From contig JAJUHF010000001.1 of NCBI GenBank assembly GCA_029268045.1, positions 1 through 64,000 of the forward strand: DNA of 64,000 nucleotides, in the 5' to 3' direction. This stretch comes from Anseongella ginsenosidimutans (GTDB taxonomy: Bacteria; Bacteroidota; Bacteroidia; Sphingobacteriales; Sphingobacteriaceae). Below, one piece after another: positions 11,193-20,570 of this stretch; position 1 is the first letter of the stretch, and each line of letters begins with the position of its first letter. Below the pieces are notes generated by a model. That model was given only the letters and a program-made list of their open reading frames with translations, ran no database searches and was not told the DNA's origin. A program made the position numbers and the translations under genes.

Positions 11193-12068
11193 ATGCAGAA
11201 TTACCATAAATACGTTTCGGTTAGCGAAGAGGACGAAGACTGGGGGCTTTACCTGGTTACCGCCGGACAGGCCCGCACCGACAAGGGCAGTCGCTATCCC
11301 GGAGGGGATCACCCGCGGGAATACCTTTTCAACTGGAATAGGGGACGGATTCTGAACGGACTCTATATTGTCTATGTGGCCAGCGGGAAAGGAATCTTCG
11401 AATCGGCCAATACGCCGGCCACCACCATCGGGGAAGGCACCTGTTTTCTTTTATTGCCTAACGTCTGGCACCGCTACAGGCCGGATCCGCATTACGGATG
11501 GCGCGAATATTGGATTGGGCTGCGGGGCAGCATCCTCCAGGATTGGATTGAAAAACAATGCATCCCGGCTGATAAAACCCTCTATCATACGGGAGTGAAC
11601 CATGAGCTTACTTCGCTTTTTAAAAACATCCTGGATTGCATCCAGCATAACCCGCCCGGGTTGCAACCGCTTGTTACCGGTATGGCGCTGCAATTGCTCG
11701 GAATAGTGCTTGGCACGGAAAAGAAGCAGTTGCCGCAAACCATCGAACAGAAGATTGAGTGGGCCAAGTCCTTTATCAACGACCATCTCGAACAGGATAT
11801 CCGCGGACCGCAACTGGCCAAGGAGTTGGCAATCAGTTATTCACTTTTCAGGAAACAATTCAAAAACCTTACAGGGAAGTCTCCTGCCCAATATCATCTG
11901 GACAAACGAATGGAGAAAGCGGGCGAATTTCTTTCCACTACCCGTTTATCGATAAAAGAGATCGCGTCGATCATGGGCTTCGATTCCATCTATTATTTTT
12001 CCAGGGTATTCCGGTCGCGATCCGGTCTTAGCCCGACCGCCTACCGGAAAAAGCATTTTCTCCATTAA
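11193..12068 (+). CDS. AraC family transcriptional regulator
   Basis: N-terminal cupin-like sensor; C-terminal AraC HTH (KRMEKAGEFLSTTRLSIKEIASIMGFDSIYYFSRVFRSRSGLSPTAYR). Divergent from SusC. Confidence 0.92.
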   Translation: MQNYHKYVSVSEEDEDWGLYLVTAGQARTDKGSRYPGGDHPREYLFNWNRGRILNGLYIVYVASGKGIFESANTPATTIGEGTCFLLLPNVWHRYRPDPHYGWREYWIGLRGSILQDWIEKQCIPADKTLYHTGVNHELTSLFKNILDCIQHNPPGLQPLVTGMALQLLGIVLGTEKKQLPQTIEQKIEWAKSFINDHLEQDIRGPQLAKELAISYSLFRKQFKNLTGKSPAQYHLDKRMEKAGEFLSTTRLSIKEIASIMGFDSIYYFSRVFRSRSGLSPTAYRKKHFLH

Positions 12069-12087
12069 GACTGCGCCCTGGTCCGGA

Positions 12088-13263
12088 TTAAGGCGTGGTG
12101 CCTTCGTTGTAAAACACGTACAAACCGTCTTTGCCGGCTACTACGATGTCCAGACGGCCCGTATTCCGAAGGTCGGCGGTCGAAAACGAGAGCCCGGCCC
12201 CCTTCCCCACGCCTAACGGCCCGTAACTGATAACCTGTTTGGAGAACGACTCCCCGTTCCATTTGAAATAGTAAAGACCCAGCAAATCGTCTGCTCCGGG
12301 ATCCCCTCCATTATGTGCCCGGTACCGCTTGCCGGTTAACAGCTCGCCTTGCCCGTCTCCATCCAGATCCACCCATTGCATGGTATGATATTGGGAATTG
12401 AAGGGATCGATCGGGTGTTTGACCCAAGCCCGGTTCCCTTTCGAATCGACGGTTTGTTCATACCAGTCAAGACCGTAATCATGCCCCTGGCCTACGATGA
12501 TATCCATTTTCCCATCCTGATTCACATCAACCAGGAGAATGGGAAGGCTGGCGCCTCCGAAATCGAATTCCTCATGCAATACCCACTTCCCGGTCAAGGG
12601 GTCTTCGGGGGCTTCGAGCCAACCGTTACTGATCACAAAATCCCCCCGGCCGTCACCGTTGACGTCCCCGAAACCGAGTCCGTGCCCCTGATTGGCTGCA
12701 ACGACTACTTCCTGGAACCGGCCGGCGGCCCGCCCCGTGCCGTCGCGTAGCAACTTGAAAAACCGAAGCGGATGACCCGGTGTATTGGGAACAATCTCGA
12801 TATGACCGTCTCCATCAATGTCCCAGCCCATGGTGCCTTCCACATTCCCGGTTTCCCCGATAATATGCTGTTTCCATTCCTGGTCGTCGCCCGGGTTTTC
12901 GTGCCAGCGTACGCTGTTGCTGAACCAGCTTCCGGTCACATAGTCCATCCGGCCGTCGCCGTTGACATCCAAGGGGATGTTGGAGAAATCATCCCAGTAT
13001 TCACCATAAGGTTTTACCGGACCGATGTAATGTTTCCGAATAAAATTCGGGCCTTCATACCAGTAGGCTCCCGAAACCAGGTCGGATATCCCGTCACCAT
13101 TTACATCAAACACGCCCACGGACTCATAGCTTTCCGATGCAATCTGCACTTTTGTAAACCGAACCGGGCCCAACGGCTTCTCCTGGCCCTGGGTTTCGCC
13201 AATCGGCACCATCGCTGCAGCTAGCGCAAATAGGAAAAGGGTCTTACTTTTCATGCTGATCAT
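12088..13263 (-). CDS. FG-GAP/VCBS-repeat exported protein
   Basis: Repeated DVNGDG.xD motifs (DVNGDGISDLVSG, DVNGDGRMDYVTG, DVNQDGKMDIIVG, DLDGDGQGELLTG); signal peptide. ATG at 13254 also possible. Confidence 0.8.
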   Translation of the reverse strand: MISMKSKTLFLFALAAAMVPIGETQGQEKPLGPVRFTKVQIASESYESVGVFDVNGDGISDLVSGAYWYEGPNFIRKHYIGPVKPYGEYWDDFSNIPLDVNGDGRMDYVTGSWFSNSVRWHENPGDDQEWKQHIIGETGNVEGTMGWDIDGDGHIEIVPNTPGHPLRFFKLLRDGTGRAAGRFQEVVVAANQGHGLGFGDVNGDGRGDFVISNGWLEAPEDPLTGKWVLHEEFDFGGASLPILLVDVNQDGKMDIIVGQGHDYGLDWYEQTVDSKGNRAWVKHPIDPFNSQYHTMQWVDLDGDGQGELLTGKRYRAHNGGDPGADDLLGLYYFKWNGESFSKQVISYGPLGVGKGAGLSFSTADLRNTGRLDIVVAGKDGLYVFYNEGTTP

Positions 13264-16200
13264 TTTTGTGTCAGAAGATATGATAATAAGCTATCGAACT
13301 CTTCCTGTGAGAGCACTTCACCGAAATTGCCCGGCATCAAGGTAAATTCAGAGGCTTCCTGCGAGGCAATATTTGATTTGGCGACCGCAAATTCCGCCCC
13401 GGTCACGTCGGCGAAAATAATCGTCTCCCCTTCTTCCCGTCTGAACAGGCCGGTGAGCGTTTTTCCATCGCGGGTTTTTACAATATAGTTGCGGAACGAT
13501 TCGGAGACATTCCTGTTGGGGTCGAGGATTTTTTCCGCCAGCGCGTTCGGACCCCAGTTTCCAATACCGGTCAGCTGCGGACCGATCATGCCGCCTTCTC
13601 CATTGAGCTGATGACAGGGTGAGCAGTGGAGCGCAAACAGTTTTTTTCCTGCGGCGACCATGTCGTCGTCTTTCGGGGCTTTGCTGAAATTAACCATCCG
13701 GGTCCACAGCAAGGCTTGCTTTTCTTCGCTCACGGGCGGGATATCGGCCGTGAGGGATTCGTATTTCTCCTGCTGTTGGGCACTCAGATCGGACAGTCGC
13801 TGCTTGACCTGCGGATCCAGCAGGGTGCGCGGAAAAATCTCTCCTTTCTCAACTTTTTCGAAAATCAGGGCAACCCCGTTGGGAGCATTCGCCAACGCTT
13901 TGACGATTTCCACCTGCAGGGCGGCCGGCGCGTTGGGAACCGAAGCAAGCAGCTGGGTTACCTTCTTTCCGGGAAATTCGCCCAGGACAGCTGCAATCTG
14001 TTTTCTCAGTTCCAGATCGGTCGAGTCGCTCTTGAGCAGGTCCCCGGCAAGCGCGGCATGCTGTTCCCGATCCAGCTGCAGCAGGGAGCGTGTGGCGCTG
14101 ATCTTCACGTTTCGTTCGGTTTCCGGTTGCTGGAGCGCTCTTTTCAACGGATCGCTTAGTGCGGCCAGCCGTGCCTGTCCCACGTATTCGACAGCGAATC
14201 GCTGGCGCGCGATGTCCCGGTTTGATGCGTTGCCCGCGGGAGCAGACCCTTTGGGCGGAAAATAAGTATTGAGAATATCCCGGGCCAGGGACTCTCCCCA
14301 GGAGGACAGGGCCGGACCTTCTTTTACGCCGCGCTGCGCGATCCCCTGCCGGATCGCCGTAAAGGCGTTGAACGAGGCATCCATATCCTGCCCATGTGCC
14401 TTTCTGGCAGTGGAGATGACCGTTTCCAATGTGCTTTCCGGAATGAACCGGGCGGTATGTTCCAAGAAACGGGGAAGCTGCTCATTCGGAACGGTATGCG
14501 CTCCCAAATAATTGAACAGGAATATTCCCGCCTGGGGCGAATGAACGCCCGTTATCACGTCGGCCAAGGTGGAGGCCTGCCGGTCATCCCAGTCCTGTGC
14601 CACCACTTCCTTGACCAGCGGCTCGTTCCTCAACAGATTACGCAGACTGAGGCGGGTGGTATATAATAGGTGCGTATCGTAGTCCGGGATACGGTCCCGG
14701 AAGGCCAGCAGCTGTTCTACCGTATTTTTTTGCGGGTAGTTTGCAAGCACCTCGACCGCTGCGCGTTGCACGTGCGGATCGGCATCCTGTAATGCTTCGA
14801 GCGCCAGTTTATAGTGGTCTTCGCCGGAAGATTTCATTTCGGCCAGAATGCGCATCGCATGGATCCGGATGACGGGATCCTCATGCCGGGCCGCTTTCCC
14901 TGCCAGCTCGTTATCCAGGGCATCCAGACGGTACAGGGCCCACAGGGCGTGCACAAACTCCTGGGAACTGAGATCGGGATCCTGAACAAAGTTCCTCAGA
15001 GGCTGCACCGCCTCCTGACCCAAGCGCTCCACGAGCTCGTTTGCGATTTGAAGGCGGACCTTCAGGTTGCTGTGCCGGAAGCCTTCCAGCAATTCCTGGA
15101 TGCCTGCCTGGGTCCAATCTTTTACTTCCTGACTGTTTCCCTTATAGGTGATCCGCCAGATCCTGCCGCGGATGCGGTCCCGGGCGGGATGATCCAGTGC
15201 AACTTCATAATGCCCGATGATGCTATTGTAAAAATCGGCGATATACAAGGCGCCGTCCGGTCCAACCTTCACATCCACCGGGCGGAACCACGGATCTTCA
15301 CTCATAACCAGGTCCTGTTCCGCCTTGGCCGAGGGAGTGGACCCGTTAAATTCAAAACTGTATCGGTGAACCCGGCAAGTGACCACATCTCCGATAAAAA
15401 GATTCCTACGGAATTCTTCAGGGAATGCCTCTCCGGAATAATAGGCCATGCCCGCCAGGGCGGTGGATTCCTCGCCATGGGGCTTGGTATCGGGCGCAAA
15501 GCCAATTCCTTCCGGCCTTTTGCCGAAATGCGGATAGTCCGCTCCGCGGATCAGCTGATAAACAGGCGAAGAATGGCAATCTACCGAATACAGATACCCC
15601 AGTTCATCAAATGCCAGTCCGAAGGGGTTCACGCGACCAAAGGTCGTCTGTTCTACCCGGCTTCCATCGGGCCGGAACCGAAATGTGTTTCCCGACTCCA
15701 TGGTAATGGAATCCCCGTCTGTTCCAGCCACCGTAGAGCGATTGGTAAAGCCATGATCGGCATGGATCCAGCCATCGAAACCCCATGCGAAATTATTGAC
15801 CATCCCGTGGGTATCCCTGTATTGAAAAGGCCCCAGCAGGACCGAGGACCTGTCGGCCTTGCCATCCCCATCGGTATCGCTGAAACGATATACGTTGGGA
15901 ATGCTGTATGCGATGGCGCCATCGCGATAAGGCATGATCCCGATGGGAATGTTCATTGTATCGCTGAAATGAGTAAACTTATCGGCACGTCCGTCTCCAT
16001 CGGTATCTTCCAGTATACTGATCCGGTCCCTTCCAGGACCATCGGCAGCAAACGGATATTCGTACGACTGGGTAACCCACATTCTTCCTTTGGCATCGAA
16101 GGCAATGTTCATGGGTTTCCCGATATCGGGCTCGGCGGCATACAATTCAATTTCGAAACCCGGCGGCAATTTAAAGCCGAGCCGTTCTTCCTCCGGTGTG

Positions 16201-16334
16201 CGGGGATCCGTGGAACGAATGTGTTCGGAAAATTTCTCACCGCTGAACCGTTCCGCATCGTCCGTCTGTTGCGTGCCCGTGCAGCCCGAAAGCAGAAGCA
16301 GAAGAGAAACACAACCGATTCGTTGAAAATTCAT
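13260..16334 (-). CDS. PVC-type membrane-bound dehydrogenase-like lipoprotein: beta-propeller + HEAT repeats + C-terminal cytochrome c (CSPCH)
   Basis: LGFKLPPGFEIELYAAEPDIGKPMNIAFDAKGRMWVTQSYEYP...; HEAT repeats; CSPCHQLNGEGGMIGPQLTGIG; lipobox LLLSGCTG. Confidence 0.88.
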   Translation of the reverse strand: MNFQRIGCVSLLLLLSGCTGTQQTDDAERFSGEKFSEHIRSTDPRTPEEERLGFKLPPGFEIELYAAEPDIGKPMNIAFDAKGRMWVTQSYEYPFAADGPGRDRISILEDTDGDGRADKFTHFSDTMNIPIGIMPYRDGAIAYSIPNVYRFSDTDGDGKADRSSVLLGPFQYRDTHGMVNNFAWGFDGWIHADHGFTNRSTVAGTDGDSITMESGNTFRFRPDGSRVEQTTFGRVNPFGLAFDELGYLYSVDCHSSPVYQLIRGADYPHFGKRPEGIGFAPDTKPHGEESTALAGMAYYSGEAFPEEFRRNLFIGDVVTCRVHRYSFEFNGSTPSAKAEQDLVMSEDPWFRPVDVKVGPDGALYIADFYNSIIGHYEVALDHPARDRIRGRIWRITYKGNSQEVKDWTQAGIQELLEGFRHSNLKVRLQIANELVERLGQEAVQPLRNFVQDPDLSSQEFVHALWALYRLDALDNELAGKAARHEDPVIRIHAMRILAEMKSSGEDHYKLALEALQDADPHVQRAAVEVLANYPQKNTVEQLLAFRDRIPDYDTHLLYTTRLSLRNLLRNEPLVKEVVAQDWDDRQASTLADVITGVHSPQAGIFLFNYLGAHTVPNEQLPRFLEHTARFIPESTLETVISTARKAHGQDMDASFNAFTAIRQGIAQRGVKEGPALSSWGESLARDILNTYFPPKGSAPAGNASNRDIARQRFAVEYVGQARLAALSDPLKRALQQPETERNVKISATRSLLQLDREQHAALAGDLLKSDSTDLELRKQIAAVLGEFPGKKVTQLLASVPNAPAALQVEIVKALANAPNGVALIFEKVEKGEIFPRTLLDPQVKQRLSDLSAQQQEKYESLTADIPPVSEEKQALLWTRMVNFSKAPKDDDMVAAGKKLFALHCSPCHQLNGEGGMIGPQLTGIGNWGPNALAEKILDPNRNVSESFRNYIVKTRDGKTLTGLFRREEGETIIFADVTGAEFAVAKSNIASQEASEFTLMPGNFGEVLSQEEFDSLLSYLLTQK

Positions 16335-16443
16335 AAATCAATAGGATTAGGATCACAAAAAGCAAATATTCTGTTTTACGCGGGGCTAATCTTTGCGGAT
16401 ATTACCATAAAATAATACTATTTTGTCCATTTCGTCCTATTTT

Positions 16444-18600
16444 TTACTCCAAATTGGCAGTTTGCCGCTGCCAAAGCCGGTAGTACGGTCCCTTCTGTCC
16501 CAGGAGTTCGAGGTGCCGGCCTGTTTCAACTACTCCTCCCCGGCCCAGCACAACAATCCGGTCGGCCTCCTGGATGGCAGGTAAACGGTGCGTGATGATG
16601 AGGATGGTTTTGCCTTTGTCGCGAAGCGAAAAGAAGGTGTTCTGAATCCGGCTTTCAGCAACCGCATCGAGGGAAGCGGTTGCCTCATCCAGTACCAATA
16701 CCTGCGGGTTACGGTACAAAACCCGGGCAATGGCTACACGCTGCCGTTGCCCCCCGGAAAGACGCGTGCCCCCTTCCCCAATACCGGTATGCAGACCTAA
16801 AGGAAGGGTTTCGAGGAAATCCATCATTCCCGCGCCCTTGCATGCGTAGAGGACCCGCTCCATATCAGGCGCGTATTCGCCCATTGCAATGTTTTCCAGT
16901 AGGCTTCCGGGTAAAAGGTGGATTTGTTGGGGGACAATCCCTACGATCCGCCGCAGGCGCTGGGGATCGACGTGCCGGATATTCATCCCGTTGATCGTTA
17001 TCGTTCCCGATTCCGGAGCATATATTCCCAGCAACAGGGAAGACAAGGTACTTTTACCCGAACCGCTTTCCCCGACCAGGGCTGTAATTTCACCTTCCGG
17101 AATGCGAAGCGTCAGGCCCCTAAAGACGGGAGATCGCGTTCCGTACCGGAACGTAATGTTATTGAAACAGATGGGACCGGCTTTTTCGGGACTGAATTGC
17201 GCTTGGCGGCTTACCGAATCAGGCTCCAGATCCATGATCTCAAATAGCCGCCCTGCTGCAATCAGGGCATCCTGCAGCGTTTGGTTCATTTCCACCAAGC
17301 GGGCTACCGGCGCGGTGAAGTAATTCAGCAGCGTGAAAAAGGAAAGCAATTCGCCCGGTGTCATTTCCCTTTCCAGCACAAACGCTGCCCCAGCCCAAAG
17401 AAGCAGTACCTTGAACAGGGACGAAATAAACTCCGAACCGTTTCCTGCCCACAGCGCATTCAAAGACGATGCGTAGCTGGTCCGGAGAAAACGGACCAGC
17501 CCTGCCTCGGTTTTCATCCCGACGAAATCCTCCACTCCGGACTGCCGGATGGTTGACGCTGCCTGGAGGCTGCTGACCAGCTGGCTTTCCAGCTCCGCAC
17601 TTTCCTCCATGATCCGTCGCTGGGTTTTCCTGTTCAAACTGTTTGAAACAAGGTAAACCGATGCGTACAAGGGAACGATCAGCAGGATCAGAAGCGCCAG
17701 TTTCCAATAATAGGTAAACATAAGCCCGAAGGAAAACAGCAGCATGCACAGGTTTACCCCTACCCCCACCAGCACATCGTTGATAAATACTCTTATTTTG
17801 AACGCATCATTTACGCGCGAAACAAGCTCTCCGGTACGCATCGAGTCCACAAAGGATTGCGGAAGCCTGAATAAATGCCGGTAGTAAGCAAGAATCAGCC
17901 GGGCATCAATCAATTGTCCGCTTCGAAGCGTAAGTACCCCTTTTATATGGTTTATAAAGGCCTGTACAATCAACAAGACCAGCAGTACCGATCCCATCAG
18001 GTTCAGCAGATTGGTATTTCCTGAAGGCAAAACATGATCGATGATTTTCTGGACGAAAACCGACAGCGACAAGCCCAGCACAGTATAAAGGACAGCCCCA
18101 AAAAGCGCCTGCAATAGAATCGCACGGTGCGGTTTAAGCAATTGCAGGAAGCGAATCCAAACCGATCCTTCCATGTTGCCGGGCTGAAAACTTTCGGAAG
18201 GAACCAGTATCACCAGGACGCCGCTCCATTGTTCCACGAATCTTTCGCGCGGGACCTTATGGATCCGTCCATCCGCCGGATCCATGATCCGGATATACCG
18301 GGGCGAGACGCCGACGATCACCACAAAGTGAAAATAGCCCGCTGCGAGCACGACGTGTGCCACCGCCGGAAGCGGAATACGGCTTAAGCTTTCGTAGGAA
18401 CCCTTCACCCCTCTTGCGGAAAATCCCAGGCGTTGCGCTGCATCCAGCATACCCCGTACATTGGTTCCCCTGGAATCGGTGGAAGCATATGCGCGGACGG
18501 TTGCCAGGGGAACCCGAAGTCTGTAAAAGGCGGCTACCGAAGCAAGACACGCCGCGGCGCAATCGGTCCGGTCGTGTTGTTTAACCTTTATTCTTCTCAT
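16444..18600 (-). CDS. Peptidase C39 domain ABC transporter (bacteriocin/double-glycine peptide exporter-processor)
   Basis: C39 motif KQHDRTDCAAACLASVAAFY plus His/Asp motif (YFHFVVIVG...IMDPADG); Walker A GESGSGKST; LSGGQRQR; VLDEATASLD. Confidence 0.93.
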   Translation of the reverse strand: MRRIKVKQHDRTDCAAACLASVAAFYRLRVPLATVRAYASTDSRGTNVRGMLDAAQRLGFSARGVKGSYESLSRIPLPAVAHVVLAAGYFHFVVIVGVSPRYIRIMDPADGRIHKVPRERFVEQWSGVLVILVPSESFQPGNMEGSVWIRFLQLLKPHRAILLQALFGAVLYTVLGLSLSVFVQKIIDHVLPSGNTNLLNLMGSVLLVLLIVQAFINHIKGVLTLRSGQLIDARLILAYYRHLFRLPQSFVDSMRTGELVSRVNDAFKIRVFINDVLVGVGVNLCMLLFSFGLMFTYYWKLALLILLIVPLYASVYLVSNSLNRKTQRRIMEESAELESQLVSSLQAASTIRQSGVEDFVGMKTEAGLVRFLRTSYASSLNALWAGNGSEFISSLFKVLLLWAGAAFVLEREMTPGELLSFFTLLNYFTAPVARLVEMNQTLQDALIAAGRLFEIMDLEPDSVSRQAQFSPEKAGPICFNNITFRYGTRSPVFRGLTLRIPEGEITALVGESGSGKSTLSSLLLGIYAPESGTITINGMNIRHVDPQRLRRIVGIVPQQIHLLPGSLLENIAMGEYAPDMERVLYACKGAGMMDFLETLPLGLHTGIGEGGTRLSGGQRQRVAIARVLYRNPQVLVLDEATASLDAVAESRIQNTFFSLRDKGKTILIITHRLPAIQEADRIVVLGRGGVVETGRHLELLGQKGPYYRLWQRQTANLE

Positions 18601-19759
18601 ACGGATTCAGCCAGTCGTTTACATCGTCGAACAGCAGTTGGAATAGCGTCCGCCGGGTGACAGGAAATCGCGCCTGGAGCGTCATCCCCTGCTTCAATCT
18701 GCCCTGATATCCGTTCTTCAGCGCCAGCACCTTGTTTCCCAATTTACAGCGCACCTCAAAAAAGGGATTCCGGTCCGGGCCCTGGAATACATCCCCTGAA
18801 ATATCGGAAACCACGGCCTGTATCGCTCCCCACTGCCGGTAGTTGAACGCGTCGATCTGTAGGTGAACCGGCATGCCGCGCCGGATCAAACCGATGTCTG
18901 CGGGCGGGATGGCGATCCGGGCAAGGAGCCCCGAATCGGGGGAGAGGAGTACAGCCTGTTCCCCCTGATCAAAAAAAGCTCCCGCATGGAGGCCGTCCAT
19001 CTCCTGCAGGATCCCATCTGCCGGCGCGCGCACTTCGTATGATCCACGTTGGGTATGGAGCTTTTTTTCGGCTGAAGCCAATTGCTGGAGTTCCTGGCTC
19101 AGTTCATTCAGGTCAAGTTGCCAGCGGCTGCCCTGTTCCTGATATACTAAATTGAGGCGGTTATGCACCTCCTGAAACGCCATTCTGTGTTTATCAAATT
19201 CCATAGCCGCCACCACCCCCGCTTCAAACAAGTACTCGTAACGCTGGCAACTCGCCTCTGCTTCCCGTAATTCTTCATGGATCCCGCGTGCCCGCTGCTC
19301 GAACAGGTCGTACTGCCGGGCGTATACCGCCGACCGGAGCGGCCCGGGCGGGGTTAATTTTCTTTTATATATCCAGGCGGTCAGTTTTTTCAGGTCGGTG
19401 ATCCGGCCTTGTACAGCAGCCTTTTTTTGCCGGAGGTACACAAGATCCTCTTCAAGCAGGGAAGATTCCAGGGTAAACAACACGTCTCCTTTGGCCACGG
19501 CCTGATTTTCAGTCACGTGGACGGTTGAAACACGACCCGCAACGGGCGCCTTTACCCAGGTGCGCTGCCGGGAGCCGGTCAGGATACCGTTCCCTTTGAC
19601 AACGACCTGCACGGAAATAATAAGCAGCGCCCCTGAGGCAAGGACGAGACACAATAGCACGACCACATACAACAGCCCGGAACGTTTATCCATGCGTTTA
19701 AAATGATGCTCATAGGTATACTCCACCAGTTCGGCTGGCAGCATCCGTGTATTTTTCAT
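18581..19759 (-). CDS. HlyD family secretion periplasmic adaptor
   Basis: Single N-terminal TM, VKAPVAGRVSTVHVTENQAVAKGDVLFTLE lipoyl-like motif and coiled coil; 3' end overlaps the ABC transporter start by 20 nt. Confidence 0.9.
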   Translation of the reverse strand: MKNTRMLPAELVEYTYEHHFKRMDKRSGLLYVVVLLCLVLASGALLIISVQVVVKGNGILTGSRQRTWVKAPVAGRVSTVHVTENQAVAKGDVLFTLESSLLEEDLVYLRQKKAAVQGRITDLKKLTAWIYKRKLTPPGPLRSAVYARQYDLFEQRARGIHEELREAEASCQRYEYLFEAGVVAAMEFDKHRMAFQEVHNRLNLVYQEQGSRWQLDLNELSQELQQLASAEKKLHTQRGSYEVRAPADGILQEMDGLHAGAFFDQGEQAVLLSPDSGLLARIAIPPADIGLIRRGMPVHLQIDAFNYRQWGAIQAVVSDISGDVFQGPDRNPFFEVRCKLGNKVLALKNGYQGRLKQGMTLQARFPVTRRTLFQLLFDDVNDWLNPYEKNKG

Positions 19760-19774
19760 AGGTTCAGATGAGTT

Positions 19775-19806
19775 AAAAAGAGGGAGGCAGAAGCGCTGCC
19801 ACCCTC
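19775..19806 (-). terminator. Predicted intrinsic terminator between precursor-peptide genes and exporter genes
   Basis: Minus-strand GAGGGTGGCAG-CGCTT-CTGCCTCCCTC (11-bp stem, one A.A mismatch) followed by TTTTT. Confidence 0.78.
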
Positions 19807-19864
19807 CAGGTTTAGGAATGAACGGGTTTAAAGCTAGCCGCTCCTTAACCGGGAACCCGGACCG

Positions 19865-19969
19865 CTAATGGAATATCCGGTCCCAGTTCCGGAAAATTGC
19901 CAGGAACAGCAAAAAAGATAACACGACGATGAGCAGTGGATACCATTCGTTTTTCTTTAGAATTTTCAT
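19865..19969 (-). CDS. Small 34-aa membrane peptide (candidate immunity or accessory peptide)
   Basis: MKILKKNEWYPLLIVVLSFLLFLAIFRNWDRIFH: basic N-terminus, one TM helix; lies between the precursor genes and the terminator. Confidence 0.5.
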   Translation of the reverse strand: MKILKKNEWYPLLIVVLSFLLFLAIFRNWDRIFH

Positions 19970-19979
19970 CGTCCCAGAA

Positions 19980-20168
19980 TTAACAGGAGCATGCCGCACC
20001 ATTAGCCGCTGCATCGAACATGGCCGTGGGTATCCCATGGATGGCCGCCATCCCCAGGTACCTGAAAACCCGGCCAACATCGTATGCAAAGCCTTTTCCT
20101 CCGCCTAACTCTACGACCTCGGTATCTTTAAGTAGCTGTACTACTCCGTTTTCGATTAAGTTTTCCAT
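19980..20168 (-). CDS. Double-glycine leader bacteriocin-like precursor peptide (62 aa)
   Basis: MENLIENGVVQLLKDTEVVELGG|GKGFAYDVGRVFRYLGMAAIHGIPTAMFDAAANGAACSC; strong AGGAGG SD upstream; adjacent C39 exporter. Confidence 0.75.
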   Translation of the reverse strand: MENLIENGVVQLLKDTEVVELGGGKGFAYDVGRVFRYLGMAAIHGIPTAMFDAAANGAACSC

Positions 20169-20186
20169 TGTCTTCCTCCTGCCTGT

Positions 20187-20372
20187 TCAACGTTTACAGG
20201 CTCCCGACAGGCCTGCTTTAAAATTATCCCAATCGGCAATGATCTCCGTGAAAGCGGAAATACATACACCGGCACCAACAGCCGCCCAGAAAACCAGACC
20301 ACCATGACAGGAAATCATTTCATCCCGGGTCAGACCGACCAATCCGGCCGTATCAGTACTTGCGTTTTTCAT
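20187..20372 (-). CDS. Double-glycine leader class II bacteriocin-like precursor peptide (61 aa)
   Basis: Leader ...GLTRDEMISCHGG|LVFWAAVGAGVCISAFTEIIADWDNFKAGLSGACKR; Gly/Ala-rich amphipathic 36-aa core with two Cys. ATG 20372 preferred over the 20420 start in the track. Confidence 0.72.
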   Translation of the reverse strand: MKNASTDTAGLVGLTRDEMISCHGGLVFWAAVGAGVCISAFTEIIADWDNFKAGLSGACKR

Positions 20373-20521
20373 ATCAGTAAGTGTTGTTTCCGTGCCTACT
20401 CTGTTACAGGTTTTCGGCATCCCCTGCGAAGTGCTAACCGGTTCACGTCGTAACGTAAAGGTAGGAGGATCAGATTAAAGGTCCAAGAACTTTCTTAAAC
20501 CATTAGGTTTTAAATTATAGC

Positions 20522-20551
20522 TTTGAATTAAAAAGGAATCTTGCTATCTTG
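20522..20551 (+). promoter_or_regulatory. Bacteroidetes-type promoter for the XRE regulator
   Basis: TTTG (20522-20525), 19-nt spacer, TATCTTG (20545-20551), about 20 nt before ATG 20571. Confidence 0.55.
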
Positions 20552-20570
20552 TCTCGCAAAACTGTTTACC

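Noticed and set aside
14814-16415. 533-aa + strand ORF opposite the PVC-type gene
   Set aside because: Antisense shadow ORF of a clearly coding minus-strand gene; no recognisable domain, implausible composition.
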